A stretch of 41,634 nucleotides of DNA from Prosthecobacter debontii (lineage in GTDB: Bacteria; Verrucomicrobiota; Verrucomicrobiia; Verrucomicrobiales; Verrucomicrobiaceae). The notes beneath the pieces were generated by a model that had not been told where the DNA came from, did no database searches, and was given only the letters and a program-made list of their open reading frames with translations. This document shows, piece after piece, positions 8,301 to 16,737 of the stretch (its first letter is position 1; every line of letters begins with the position of its first letter). The stretch covers positions 1 to 41,634 of the forward strand of contig CAMBPS010000025.1 of assembly GCA_945869675.1 (NCBI GenBank), in the 5' to 3' direction. The position numbers were made by a program, and so were the translations under genes.

Positions 8301-9529
8301 ATTCGACTCTTGCCAATCAGATCGTTAAAAGGCACGGCACGCCCTTGTATGCCTATGATTTAGCGGAGGTGAGTCAGCGTGCCGCTGAGTTGGCTACGGC
8401 TTTACCTGCAGGTGCTAGTGTTTGTTATTCGTTTAAAGCCAATCCGCTGCCAGCTTTGGCCCGTCGAGTGCGTGAGTCGGGTGGGCGTGCTGAAATCACC
8501 TCAGAAGGTGAGCTGGCGGCTGCCCAAGCAGCGGGCTTTGCTGGTGAGCAAATGCTTTTCGGGGGTCCAGGTAAGACGAGGACAGAGATTCAGCTAGCCC
8601 TTGAAGCAGGCGTGCGCCAATTTTCAGCGGAGTCCTTCCGCGACTTGTCCGTTCTCTCTGAGATGTGTGTGAAAGCGCAAGTGACGGCAGAAGTTTTGCT
8701 ACGGGTCAATCCGTCCGAAGCCCCGGATGCGCGACTCGCCATGACAGGGATCGAAAGTCAGTTTGGTTTTGAAGAGTCTTTATTGCTAGATCCAACAGCA
8801 AGCGAACAGCTAACTTTACCCCGGTTAAGCGTCATCGGTATTCATATCTATTTTGGCACCCAGGTCGCTGGTGTGGACGCTCTAGTTACAAATACGCGCC
8901 GTGCTTTGGCCTCTGCGGAGCGTGTGCAGCAGGCTTTGGGAGCTGAATTTAAAATCGTCAATGTCGGTGGTGGTTTTCCCTGGCCTTACGGCAATGATCA
9001 TGCTCGACCTAACCTCGATGGATTGCGGGAAAAGCTAGATGAGGTCTGGCTTCAGAGTCCTTTTGCTACTCAGGGCGTGCAGCTTTGGTTTGAGGCTGGG
9101 CGCTACTTGAGTGCTAGCAGTGGGTGGCTCATTGCTCAAGTTCTGGAGGTGAAACGCCTGCCGTCGAAGACCTTTGTGATTCTTGATACAGGGATTCATC
9201 ATCTCGGTGGTATGGCTGGGTTGGGTCGCGTGCCACGTGCAGGGGTGACGATCTTGAATCTAAGTCGTGATGTTTCTGCGGAACCTCTGATGATCGCTGA
9301 TGTTGTCGGTCCACTCTGCACTCCTTTGGACAGCTTGGCGCGAGGTTTAAAGATCCCTGCGGTTGAGTCAGGAGATCTCATTGGCATTCCCAATGTGGGG
9401 GCTTATGGACTGACCGCGAGCTTGTTGGCCTTTCTGAGTCATCCGCCGCCGATTGAGGTGACGCACGAAAAAGGCCGCGAATGTGAAGCTTGGCAATTAC
9501 GTCATGGTCATGCACAAATCTCTGCCTAA
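8297..9529 (+). CDS. fold-type III PLP decarboxylase (diaminopimelate/ornithine decarboxylase-like)
   Basis: A 410-residue alanine-racemase-fold enzyme that would decarboxylate an amino acid using PLP. K47 in CYSFKANPLP is the Schiff-base lysine; H183 in GIHIYFGTQV and the glycine loop NVGGGFPWPYG at about 222-232 bind the cofactor. GPLCTPLDSL places C341 where the family has its catalytic cysteine, and GAYGLTASLLAFLSH is the closing cofactor/substrate motif. It is closer to the exosortase-associated decarboxylase branch than to true LysA: the LysA substrate motif CESGD is replaced by CTPLD. The start overlaps the ligase stop by 4 bp, which indicates translational coupling, and the ACP gene follows 12 bp after its stop. 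The likely product is an amine or a modified amino acid handled by the ligase/ACP pair. Confidence 0.85.
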   Translation: MNSTLANQIVKRHGTPLYAYDLAEVSQRAAELATALPAGASVCYSFKANPLPALARRVRESGGRAEITSEGELAAAQAAGFAGEQMLFGGPGKTRTEIQLALEAGVRQFSAESFRDLSVLSEMCVKAQVTAEVLLRVNPSEAPDARLAMTGIESQFGFEESLLLDPTASEQLTLPRLSVIGIHIYFGTQVAGVDALVTNTRRALASAERVQQALGAEFKIVNVGGGFPWPYGNDHARPNLDGLREKLDEVWLQSPFATQGVQLWFEAGRYLSASSGWLIAQVLEVKRLPSKTFVILDTGIHHLGGMAGLGRVPRAGVTILNLSRDVSAEPLMIADVVGPLCTPLDSLARGLKIPAVESGDLIGIPNVGAYGLTASLLAFLSHPPPIEVTHEKGRECEAWQLRHGHAQISA

Positions 9530-9541
9530 GATTATCTTTTC

Positions 9542-9775
9542 ATGCCAACCACTGAATCACGCCTTCTGGATCTTCTCCGCCCTTTTCTCCGTTTCTTGCC
9601 GTCGGATCAGACTCTAGCCATGGATGCCGAACTGGGTAAGCTGGGGCTGGATTCCTTGCAATCCATTGATCTCTTGATGGCTCTCGAGCAGGCGTTTGAG
9701 GTGAAGATTCCTGATGAAAAAATCACCGTGGAGTCCTTTGCGACACCGGCCCATTTGTTGGCGCTCGTTGCTTGA
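9542..9775 (+). CDS. acyl carrier protein
   Basis: A 77-residue carrier protein with one four-helix PP-binding domain. S38 in the motif GLDSLQSIDLL is the serine that takes 4'-phosphopantetheine. Length, acidic helix II (DLLMALEQAF) and the KIPDEKITVESFATPAHL segment are all typical. It is the third gene of the ligase-decarboxylase-ACP set and is unlikely to be the fatty-acid AcpP, which normally sits in a fab cluster and has a DSLD motif; here the residue after DSL is Q. Its stop is only 3 bp from the stop of the convergent GNAT-like gene. It presumably carries the ligase product, which is inference from context. Confidence 0.9.
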   Translation: MPTTESRLLDLLRPFLRFLPSDQTLAMDAELGKLGLDSLQSIDLLMALEQAFEVKIPDEKITVESFATPAHLLALVA

Positions 9776-9778
9776 AGA

Positions 9779-10771
9779 TCAAAGACCCCAGTCGCCTTCA
9801 GCCATGACGCTTCGAATTTCGTGGCGTTTGAACTCATCCGGTAAAGAGTAAAAATGATTCACGGCTTCCTCCCGCTGATAGGCATAGGAGACGCCAGCCC
9901 AGGGATCTTCGTGCGGAAACGCGGCTAGGCTGATGAATGGCCACCATTTGCCATGGGTTGCAGGTGATTTCCTGATCAAATGGCCAACCATCACTAGCAG
10001 CTCGCGGTTTGTTTCCTGAGTGGTGAACCAGTCCACAACCGTCCAGCTCGATAAGCCTTTGACGAATTTTTGGGTCAGCATGAGATAGCTACTCAGGCGG
10101 CCCTGAGCATCGACGATGCCGATGAAATGGTGCTCTCTCATGGGTGATGCGGCATACCAGCGCAGGTAATCTGGCGTCACATGCTTTTGCAGAAACTTTT
10201 GCGAGCGTGTAGAATCCATGGAATGAACACGGTGCAGGTCGGTCGTGATTTCGCGACCATTAGGCAGAGTTAAGCCATTGGAATTTATTAAGCCTGCTAA
10301 TCTAGCCAAAGAAATGCCTCTGATAATCAAGCTTCGGCGAATTTGAGTGCGTGAAGTCCAGCCCCAGCGATGGAGTAGCTTCTGTACCTCTGGACTTGGT
10401 GTGGTATCCACGAGCAAAGCTGAACTGCTCTGGCGCTGGAGCATCATGCCCATGGCGAGTGCAGCATTGCGGTGTTCTTTGGCGACGGCCCAAGTCGTGG
10501 CGATGAGGGCTGGGATTTGCTTCCCTAAAGTATCCTCATAAAAGGTGGGAATGACGCCGAGGTAACCCACGATCGGTCCTGCATCACGCAATACCCAGCC
10601 TCGGCAAGAGTGTGCGTTGGCAAAAGGGTTTTCGTCCCACCAGTAGGCCATGCGTCTGAGCCACTGTTCGGTGTCACATGCTCCTTCTCCCCTAAATTGA
10701 GTCATCAGAAACGGCACCAACTCTGCACGAGAGGAGGAGCTGTCTTGAAAGGGTTCAAGTTGGGCAGGCAT
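9779..10771 (-). CDS. GNAT-like N-acetyltransferase-fold protein
   Basis: The 330-residue protein resembles GNAT/FemAB-type acyltransferases found beside exopolysaccharide and exosortase genes. The N-terminal half has a recognisable GNAT core: WDENPFANA then GWVLRDAGPIVGYLGVIPTFY (beta2-beta4) and IATTWAVAKEHRNAALAMGM, which sits where the acetyl-CoA pyrophosphate-binding loop V-x-x-x-x-R-x-x-G/A is expected. The second half (about 170-330) may be a further degenerate GNAT fold, with YLRWYAASP and an aromatic-rich C-terminus. It converges tail to tail with the ACP gene, so it could form part of the same pathway by acylating the pathway product or using the charged ACP as donor. Substrate and activity are unknown. 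Confidence 0.6.
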   Translation of the reverse strand: MPAQLEPFQDSSSSRAELVPFLMTQFRGEGACDTEQWLRRMAYWWDENPFANAHSCRGWVLRDAGPIVGYLGVIPTFYEDTLGKQIPALIATTWAVAKEHRNAALAMGMMLQRQSSSALLVDTTPSPEVQKLLHRWGWTSRTQIRRSLIIRGISLARLAGLINSNGLTLPNGREITTDLHRVHSMDSTRSQKFLQKHVTPDYLRWYAASPMREHHFIGIVDAQGRLSSYLMLTQKFVKGLSSWTVVDWFTTQETNRELLVMVGHLIRKSPATHGKWWPFISLAAFPHEDPWAGVSYAYQREEAVNHFYSLPDEFKRHEIRSVMAEGDWGL

Positions 10772-10813
10772 TCATGCCTTTTAGGCCGAGAAGAAAGGAT
10801 TTCCAATAAGAAA

Positions 10814-12103
10814 TCAGATCGTGGGTAGCTTCCATTGACCACGCATGGGTCGGTGTTTCATGAGTTCATTGGCAGCAATGTCATCTCCAAAGTTTTCTGT
10901 CTCAGGGTTCCAAGTGAGAGGACGCTTGGCGCGCAGGCAGGCGGAGGCAAGCTGTGGCAGAGTGTCGCTGCGGACAGAGGTTTCGATGCCACAGATGGCT
11001 TGGGTCTTACCTCGGATGGCATCGACAAAATTGCGGGTGTGTTCCAGGCTTTCCTGGAGCTTGATGGGCATGGTGCCGACTTTATTTTGTGGGTCTCGGA
11101 GAATGGCTTCGTCACTGGCCTGAATCATGCCTCTACGAACATGGAGCCAAGCCTTGTCACCGATAAAGCGTGTTCCATGAGAGATATCAGCGCTTTCGTT
11201 GGCAAAGAGTATGGGAGCCGCTGAGGCGTACTCGAAGCGCAGGTTCCAGCTAAGAACAGCGTCACATCCACCATCTTTTGGATATTCGGCACTGCCTTCG
11301 ACCTTGATGGGTCCAGTAGCATCTGAACCACTTCCCCATTGAGCGATGTCGAGATGGTGAATGCCCCAGCAAGAGATCATGCCGAGTGAAAAGTTCGTGA
11401 TGTTTTCATGATTATCGCGCTTTAACTTGTCGGCATGAAAGGGGGTCATGGGAGCTGGGCCTACCCATCGCTCCCAATCGATGAAATCGGGCACTGGTTG
11501 TTCTGACCAAGTGGGTGTTGTTTTACCGCCGGGGACGCCCACTTGGATTTCTTTGAGTTTTCCGAGGCGTCCATTCTGCGCTAATTCAGCTGCCCAACGG
11601 AATTTTAAATCGGAGCGCTGCTGGGTGCCGAATTGAAAGACGATCTTCATTTTCCGAACAGCCGCACGCACTACCTTTGCCTCTTCGATAGACATGGCCA
11701 TGGGTTTCTCGTGGTAGATGTGCTTTCCATTTAAAATGGCATCTGCTGAGGGAATGCTGTGCCAGTGGACTGGTAGGGCCATGAGCACGGCGTCAATAGC
11801 TGGGTTGCGGTTGAGCTCGCGGAAGTCGCTGTAGATCTTGGCGTCCGCGCTGCCGTAGCGCTCTTTGAGGTGACCTTGTGCACGGTCGAGGTTGTTTTGA
11901 TTCACATCACAGAGAGCTACCACGCGCACGTCGTTGTGATTTAGAAAGGCTCTCATATCTCCGGTGCCTTGTGCGCCGCAACCAATCACACCGAGAGTGA
12001 TTTTATTCGATGGAGCAGTTTCGGAGCGCAGCAGTCTTGCTGGAACAAACATCGGCGCGATACCTGTGGCGAGGATAGTTTTGAGTGAGGAGCGTCGGTT
12101 CAT
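10814..12103 (-). CDS. Gfo/Idh/MocA-family oxidoreductase with Tat-type signal
   Basis: A 429-residue NAD(P)-dependent sugar or inositol-type dehydrogenase. I placed the start at 12103, giving MNRRSSLKTILATGIAPMF, a short twin-arginine-like signal common in this family in Planctomycetes and Verrucomicrobia; an upstream in-frame ATG would add 23 unrelated residues and bury the signal. The Rossmann motif GVIGCGAQGTG begins near residue 38, CDVN follows the second strand, and HEKPMAM with the catalytic Lys is near 131. WGIHHLDIAQWG carries the conserved histidine region. The predicted export with pre-bound cofactor follows family knowledge. It probably oxidises or epimerises a carbohydrate, but the substrate is not readable. 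A divergent gene for an acidic protein starts 113 bp away. Confidence 0.88.
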   Translation of the reverse strand: MNRRSSLKTILATGIAPMFVPARLLRSETAPSNKITLGVIGCGAQGTGDMRAFLNHNDVRVVALCDVNQNNLDRAQGHLKERYGSADAKIYSDFRELNRNPAIDAVLMALPVHWHSIPSADAILNGKHIYHEKPMAMSIEEAKVVRAAVRKMKIVFQFGTQQRSDLKFRWAAELAQNGRLGKLKEIQVGVPGGKTTPTWSEQPVPDFIDWERWVGPAPMTPFHADKLKRDNHENITNFSLGMISCWGIHHLDIAQWGSGSDATGPIKVEGSAEYPKDGGCDAVLSWNLRFEYASAAPILFANESADISHGTRFIGDKAWLHVRRGMIQASDEAILRDPQNKVGTMPIKLQESLEHTRNFVDAIRGKTQAICGIETSVRSDTLPQLASACLRAKRPLTWNPETENFGDDIAANELMKHRPMRGQWKLPTI

Positions 12104-12216
12104 GCTCTTAGAACGACGATATTCGGGTGCCTTTCTCGGACATTTACTGTGCCAAATCGGTCTTCGTGACATTTTGTGGATTGCCTTTTCTCAAAGTTTT
12201 GCGGATAGACTCTGAC

Positions 12217-13437
12217 ATGGCTTGGAGATTTGATAAGGCAATCATTCGCGGAGAACTCGACAACACAGAGCGGGGACGTTTGCAGCTCAGGCTGGAGATT
12301 ATTGGTTATCATGAGCCCATCTGTCTGGATCTCATCGGCGATGCCTGGAGAGACGTGGCTGGCAGTCGTTTGAGCTTTGTGAATCCCAGTCCCGAGCCGC
12401 AGGCTCTAATGCCGCCCTTTTTAGCACTGCAAGCAGGCGTAGTGGGAGACGTCACCGCTTCTCGTAAAGTGCGGGTCTTTACGGTGCCTCAAGATGAGTG
12501 GCTCATGGCGTATCAGGAAAATCGTATTCAGGATGTGCCTACGGAGTGGTGGAACAGTCTTTATTTGGAATGGTTCACTCCCGCCTTCGGGAGGTGTCTT
12601 GTAGAGAGTGCGGATTTTGAGATCATCGTCCATGAACATGCCTGGGAGATGGATGAGGACGAAGAGGCAGCCCAGAAAATGGCTAACATGCATGCCATGC
12701 GCGAATACCTCGCCGACGTCATCCAGAGGCAAGAATCTTCGGACGATGATGAAGAGGAATCATTCACCGAAGAAGCCTGGGAGGAGGAGCTGAAAGCCTC
12801 TGATCGCCTCAATGATGCGAACATGGAAGCAATCGACAAGTATGAGGAAGATGAGGATCAAGAGGAGAAAATTGCCTTTGTCATGGGATGGGATCACATG
12901 ATCGAGGACATGGCTGATGCTCAGGAGGGCATTGAACCCTCTGAAAATGATAGCGAAGACAAAAAGCGCCGCCGTGAATGGGTGGAAGCCATGAATATAG
13001 CAGCGACGGAGGACGTGCTCAAACTTGAGGATGAAGATCACGAAGCTGTCACAGATCATCCACTCGTCGTGCGAGCTAATAATTTTATCCATCGTATTCT
13101 TGATGATGTGGAGGAAGCTGGCATTTCTGAAGATCGGGGAAAATCGGCAGAGCATCCGCTAGACCGCTTCATTTCCAATAGCATGAACATCATGGGAAAA
13201 CTTGCTGGGGCGCTCAGCGGTCGGCGGACTTCAGACATTGAGGTCGAGGCTGGCTATATTTTAGCGATTGCCAAACGCTGTCTGAACTGGGCTAATGAAG
13301 CTCTCAGTGCCACTCAGGATCTGCTGGCTACTCCTGAGTATTCTTCTCATCATGAGATGATTAAAGGCTGGCGAGCAGAATTGTTTGGCTTGCGTGAGGG
13401 GCTTACCGATTTGCGCCAGGAAATGAGGGGTCTATGA
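12217..13437 (+). CDS. highly acidic protein of unknown function
   Basis: This 406-residue protein is not assigned to a family. The N-terminal 130 residues (starting MAWRFDKAIIRGEL) look globular, with alternating strands and conserved-looking Trp/Gly pairs (GDAWRDVAG). From about 140 to 290 the chain is extremely rich in Asp and Glu, with runs such as DDDEEES and KYEEDEDQEEK. The C-terminal 110 residues are predicted helical (SGRRTSDIEVEAGYILAIAK) and end in LRQEMRGL. No signal peptide is present, so it is probably cytosolic. ATG 12217 is chosen because translation upstream of it is unconvincing and overlaps the divergent gene's start region. A TerB-like gene follows after 77 bp on the same strand and may be co-transcribed. 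An acidic linker of this type could bind cations, nucleic-acid-binding proteins or basic partners. Confidence 0.72.
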   Translation: MAWRFDKAIIRGELDNTERGRLQLRLEIIGYHEPICLDLIGDAWRDVAGSRLSFVNPSPEPQALMPPFLALQAGVVGDVTASRKVRVFTVPQDEWLMAYQENRIQDVPTEWWNSLYLEWFTPAFGRCLVESADFEIIVHEHAWEMDEDEEAAQKMANMHAMREYLADVIQRQESSDDDEEESFTEEAWEEELKASDRLNDANMEAIDKYEEDEDQEEKIAFVMGWDHMIEDMADAQEGIEPSENDSEDKKRRREWVEAMNIAATEDVLKLEDEDHEAVTDHPLVVRANNFIHRILDDVEEAGISEDRGKSAEHPLDRFISNSMNIMGKLAGALSGRRTSDIEVEAGYILAIAKRCLNWANEALSATQDLLATPEYSSHHEMIKGWRAELFGLREGLTDLRQEMRGL

Positions 13438-13514
13438 ATTGAATGTGAAAAACAAAAAGAATCTGGTTTTAGGCATCGACAGAGGCCTGAGAATCGAGTG
13501 ATGTAGATCCCGTC

Positions 13515-13874
13515 ATGACTCAGCAGCAACGCGAAGCCCTATTCGACATTTTAGCCCTCTCCATTTACGCCGATGCCCACATCTCCCTAGCTGAGGAGGA
13601 TCTGGTGCAAAACGCTTTCGTTAAAAAAGGCTGGAAGTCGGAGTATCCCAAAAATCTCTTCATTGAAGAATCCTTTGCCCGGGCACGCGAGGCCGCAGAG
13701 AGTGATGAAGCCGTTTTTGAGTATCTGAACGAACGCGCCGAGGTCTTCACAACACAGGCAGCTCAGAAAGAGGTCACTGATATCGTGAAAAAGATTCTCG
13801 AAAGTGACGGCATGACCGAAGATGAAAATGAGTTCTTCAGCCTTCTATCTCAGTCATTGCCGCGTCCGAAGTGA
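13515..13874 (+). CDS. TerB-like small helical protein
   Basis: The 119-residue protein is all-helical and matches the TerB/DjlA-N-type fold: LALSIYADAHISLAEEDLVQ near residues 13-32 and ILESDGMTEDENEFFSLL near 94-111 repeat the A-D-G/H-x-[I/M]-x-x-x-E pattern that binds metal or mediates protein contacts in TerB-like domains. Such proteins occur in tellurite-resistance and membrane-stress systems, but most members have no known task. It follows the acidic protein by 77 bp, and its stop is at 13872-13874, directly against the end of the convergent gene. No other ter gene is nearby, so a tellurite role is not supported. Confidence 0.65.
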   Translation: MTQQQREALFDILALSIYADAHISLAEEDLVQNAFVKKGWKSEYPKNLFIEESFARAREAAESDEAVFEYLNERAEVFTTQAAQKEVTDIVKKILESDGMTEDENEFFSLLSQSLPRPK

Positions 13875-14369
13875 TTAGTGGATACTACCTGTCCAGATTT
13901 TAGTCTTCTGATTTTCTAACGTCTCCAGATTCAAGCTTGTTGTAGATTTCACCTCGGCTGTTTCGCCACGGATGTCTAGGTTCAGCCCAGCTTTCAGGTG
14001 GTCTTGATCCAGCCAGTAGCGCAAGCGCACGTTCTTTGAGGTTTGCGCGCCGATTTCTGGCGGCTTTTCTGGTGCCAGAATAAAGGGTGGAACCTCTTGG
14101 CCTTCAGTGGTGAGTAATTTCACATCGGGCGGCTGAAGGATCAGCGGACGAGGGCTGGCATTTTGATAACGCAGCTCAATGTCCAAGCGGGCGTTCCCGT
14201 AATCGCGCTCCAAAAGGCAGCGATGAATCACCAGTGCTGGGGTAACTGCGGAGGCATCAATGGGCTGTGGATCGCCCTCAATGGAGGGTTTATCCGTGAG
14301 AACCCAAATCGCTGCACCTGTGCCGAGCACGAGGAGCAGCCAGACTTCAAAGCGTTTGAGGAATTGCAT
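13875..14369 (-). CDS. membrane-anchored protein of unknown function
   Basis: I place the start at 14369, giving a 164-residue protein that opens MQFLKRFEVWLLLVLGTGA, a short basic segment and one hydrophobic helix to about residue 24. The remainder is predicted beta-rich and periplasmic, containing LDIELRYQNASPRPLILQPP near 75-95, which reads like an immunoglobulin-type or FixG-like beta-sandwich. In-frame upstream codons to 14564 run across the divergent coaC gene and do not look coded. A GAGGAG purine stretch abuts the chosen ATG. It is convergent with the TerB-like gene with no spacer and divergent from coaC by 108 bp. No function can be assigned. Confidence 0.7.
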   Translation of the reverse strand: MQFLKRFEVWLLLVLGTGAAIWVLTDKPSIEGDPQPIDASAVTPALVIHRCLLERDYGNARLDIELRYQNASPRPLILQPPDVKLLTTEGQEVPPFILAPEKPPEIGAQTSKNVRLRYWLDQDHLKAGLNLDIRGETAEVKSTTSLNLETLENQKTKIWTGSIH

Positions 14370-14477
14370 CTCCTCGGGTCGCTCGATGCGGGTGAAAATG
14401 CAAACATGAATGTGAGTGGAAAGTGTGTGATCGATTTTTAAGCTTTCAGTTTCCCGCTTCTCGTCTTCATTCACACC

Positions 14478-15011
14478 ATGGCAAACATCGTTCTCGGCAT
14501 CACTGGCTCCATCGCCGCCTACAAGGCGGCGGACATCGCCAGCCAGCTCACCAAGGCCGGTCATCAGGTCACTTGTGTTCTAAGTAAAGGTGCCGTGGAG
14601 TTTGTCACACCGCTCACCCTGGCAACGCTTTCGCGTCGCCCAGTGATCACCGATCTCTTTGCAGAAAAGGAAGGCTGGCAGCCTGGTCACATTCAGCTCG
14701 CCGATGAGGCTGACCTGCTTCTCATTGCTCCGGCCTCGGCGAATGTGCTGGCGGCTTTGGTCCATGGTTTCGCTAATGATGCGCTGACCGCCATTGCACT
14801 AGCCACTCGCGCGCCCATTCTTATCGCTCCAGCCATGAATGGCAAAATGTGGCTGCACCCCGCCACCCTGCGGAATGTCGAAATGCTCAAAAGCTGGGGC
14901 GCGCAATTTGTGGATCCGGCGGAAGGTTTGCTTGCCTGTGGTTACGAGGGCGTCGGTCGGCTGGCGCCGGTGGAAGAGATCGTGGCCAAGGCCCTAGCGG
15001 TATTGAGGTAA
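14478..15011 (+). CDS. coaC: phosphopantothenoylcysteine decarboxylase, stand-alone flavoprotein
   Basis: CoaC decarboxylates 4'-phosphopantothenoyl-cysteine to 4'-phosphopantetheine with FMN, in CoA synthesis. The 177-residue chain has the HFCD-family start [14 protein letters not shown], the catalytic histidine H71 in [12 protein letters not shown], the FMN/substrate motif APASANVLA, the substrate clamp PAMNGKMW at 118-125 and the catalytic cysteine C154 in [10 protein letters not shown]. It ends where the CoaB domain would begin in the usual Dfp fusion, so the synthetase must be encoded elsewhere. Other HFCD members such as UbiX lack the PxMNxxMW clamp, which supports CoaC. hemL follows 104 bp downstream on the same strand. 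The product, phosphopantetheine, is also the arm of the ACP encoded at 9.5 kb, although no direct link is implied. Confidence 0.88.
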   Translation: MANIVLGITGSIAAYKAADIASQLTKAGHQVTCVLSKGAVEFVTPLTLATLSRRPVITDLFAEKEGWQPGHIQLADEADLLLIAPASANVLAALVHGFANDALTAIALATRAPILIAPAMNGKMWLHPATLRNVEMLKSWGAQFVDPAEGLLACGYEGVGRLAPVEEIVAKALAVLR

Positions 15012-15115
15012 CCGGAGACATCCGATCCACTCAAAATACCCGCCTTTCTTCTGTAAATGTCGGCTTTCTTGTGGATGCTGTGAACCAGCCAATCCATTTC
15101 TTTCGTTTCTCTATT

Positions 15116-16402
15116 ATGCCCAACGGACCTCTTTCAACCAAACTCTTCGATCTCGCTAAACAATACATCCCTGGCGGTGTAAACTCGCCTGTGCGGGCTT
15201 TTCGTAATGTCGGCGGTGATCCCTTTTTTGTTCGTCGTGCTAAAGGCTGCCGCATCTGGGATGTCGATGGTCGTGAGATGATCGACTTTGTCGGCACCTG
15301 GGGGCCAGCAATTCTCGGTCATGCACCACGTCCAGTGATTGAAGCGATTCACAACGCTGCTAAAGAAGGTGTTAGTTTTGGCATCCCAAATCCTTATGAA
15401 GTCGAAATGGCTCGTACCATCTGTGAGTGGGTGCCATCCATTCAAAAAGTCCGCATGGTCAGCAGCGGAACCGAGGCCACCATGTCAGCTATTCGGCTTG
15501 CACGCGGATTTAGTGGCAGGGATTGGTTGGTCAAGTTTGATGGTTGTTACCATGGTCATAGTGACAGCCTCCTCGTCGCGGCAGGCAGTGGGGCCTTAAC
15601 GCACGGCAATCCCGATAGTGCCGGAGTGCCGCGTGCCTTTGCTGAACTTACGAGCGTGCTTGCCTTTAATGACGAAGTCGCTCTTGAGGAACTCTTTGAA
15701 AAAAAAGGTCACGAGATCGCTGCACTCATCGTCGAGCCCTATCCGGCCAATGCAGGCCTCATTTTACCGAAGCCTGGCTTCCTGCAAAAGTTGCGGGATA
15801 TCACCACGAAGTACGGAACCGTGCTCATTTTTGATGAGGTCATGACCGGCTTCCGCTTGGCTAAAGGCGGCGTGCAGGAGCTTGAGGGCATCACGCCTGA
15901 TTTGACCTGCCTCGGCAAAGTGATCGGTGGCGGTCTTCCTGTCGGTGCCTTTGGGGGTCGTGCAGACATCATGGACTACTTGGCCCCGCTGGGTCCCGTT
16001 TATCAGGCTGGAACACTCAGCGGTAATCCGGTGGCACTAGCAGCAGGCCTAGCACAGCTGCATGAACTTGATAAGCAACAGGGTTACAAGCACCTTGAAG
16101 TTATCGGTAAAGTGATGGAGGACGCCGTGCTCGACATCCTGAAGAAGAAGGGTCTCGGTTATCGCTGGTATCGTAAAGGCAGCATGTTTTGTCTCTTCTT
16201 CACGGAGAAAGAAGTCCACAATCTCGAAGACGCCAAGACCGCTGATCTCGCCGCCTTCCGCAAGTTCTTCCATCACTGCTTGGATAACGGCGTGTACTTT
16301 GCGCCCAGCCAATTTGAGACCGGTTTCATTAGCCTCGCCCATGAAGAAACTGACATGGAACGCACGGCGGAGGTGGCCGCTGCGGCGCTGGCGGCTTTGT
16401 AA
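15116..16402 (+). CDS. hemL: glutamate-1-semialdehyde 2,1-aminomutase
   Basis: HemL converts glutamate-1-semialdehyde to 5-aminolevulinate, so heme is made by the C5 pathway in this organism. The protein is 428 residues, the usual size. The opening [39 protein letters not shown] and the catalytic lysine K268 in [16 protein letters not shown] are all present, and [10 protein letters not shown] holds the PLP-pyridine aspartate. The frame is open back to 14849, inside coaC, but residues before the ATG at 15116 are not HemL-like; [11 protein letters not shown] is the normal start. The enzyme's heme precursor would support the c-type cytochromes encoded in this window. It ends 41 bp before the first toxin-antitoxin pair. 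Confidence 0.96.
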   Translation: MPNGPLSTKLFDLAKQYIPGGVNSPVRAFRNVGGDPFFVRRAKGCRIWDVDGREMIDFVGTWGPAILGHAPRPVIEAIHNAAKEGVSFGIPNPYEVEMARTICEWVPSIQKVRMVSSGTEATMSAIRLARGFSGRDWLVKFDGCYHGHSDSLLVAAGSGALTHGNPDSAGVPRAFAELTSVLAFNDEVALEELFEKKGHEIAALIVEPYPANAGLILPKPGFLQKLRDITTKYGTVLIFDEVMTGFRLAKGGVQELEGITPDLTCLGKVIGGGLPVGAFGGRADIMDYLAPLGPVYQAGTLSGNPVALAAGLAQLHELDKQQGYKHLEVIGKVMEDAVLDILKKKGLGYRWYRKGSMFCLFFTEKEVHNLEDAKTADLAAFRKFFHHCLDNGVYFAPSQFETGFISLAHEETDMERTAEVAAAALAAL

Positions 16403-16443
16403 AAAGATCGTGCTGAATGAGAATCAGTAGGATACATTTTTTC

Positions 16444-16737
16444 ATGCCCCAACTCACTATTAACCTTCCCGAGAACGTCATGCCTTGGTTAGCTCGTCAG
16501 GCGGAGAGTGAAAACACGACTCCAGAGAGTTACCTCGTTTCTTACGTTATCAGCCGCAGCCTATGCCAGGAGGAGAAAGAACCCGCCTACGCAGATCCTG
16601 CTCAAAAGCAGCTTGAAGAAATGTTGCTAGAGCGGGATCAGGGGCCATTCATTCGTATCACTGACTCCAAGGCGCTTAGAGAGAGGGTCATGGCAAAAGC
16701 GCTGGCTAGAGTCAAGCAGACGACTGTGCATGCATAA
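16444..16737 (+). CDS. antitoxin of a ParDE-like pair (ribbon-helix-helix type)
   Basis: A 97-residue protein that starts MPQLTINLPENV, the short strand of a ribbon-helix-helix DNA-binding fold, followed by two helices up to about residue 45. The rest is charged and probably disordered until it folds on the toxin. It overlaps the downstream toxin gene by 8 bp, the normal arrangement of such modules, and would both neutralise the toxin and repress their promoter. An ATG at 16417 would add nine residues (MRISRIHFF) that would put residues ahead of the DNA-binding strand; the later ATG with an AGGA sequence 11 bp upstream is preferred. Assignment depends mainly on context. Confidence 0.7.
   Translation: MPQLTINLPENVMPWLARQAESENTTPESYLVSYVISRSLCQEEKEPAYADPAQKQLEEMLLERDQGPFIRITDSKALRERVMAKALARVKQTTVHA

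Noticed and set aside
10766..10779. AGGCAT-TC-ATGCCT at the start codon of the GNAT-like gene
   Set aside because: Six-base arms with a two-base gap are expected by chance at this length; nothing else supports an operator.
12760..13155. Hydrophobic minus-strand frame, apparently a membrane protein
   Set aside because: It is antisense to the D/E-rich part of the acidic protein; acidic codons read backwards give Phe, Leu, Ile and Ser, which creates a false membrane-like profile.
14849..15115. Long frame running from coaC into hemL
   Set aside because: The first 89 codons overlap coaC in another frame and have no HemL similarity; the normal HemL start is at 15116.
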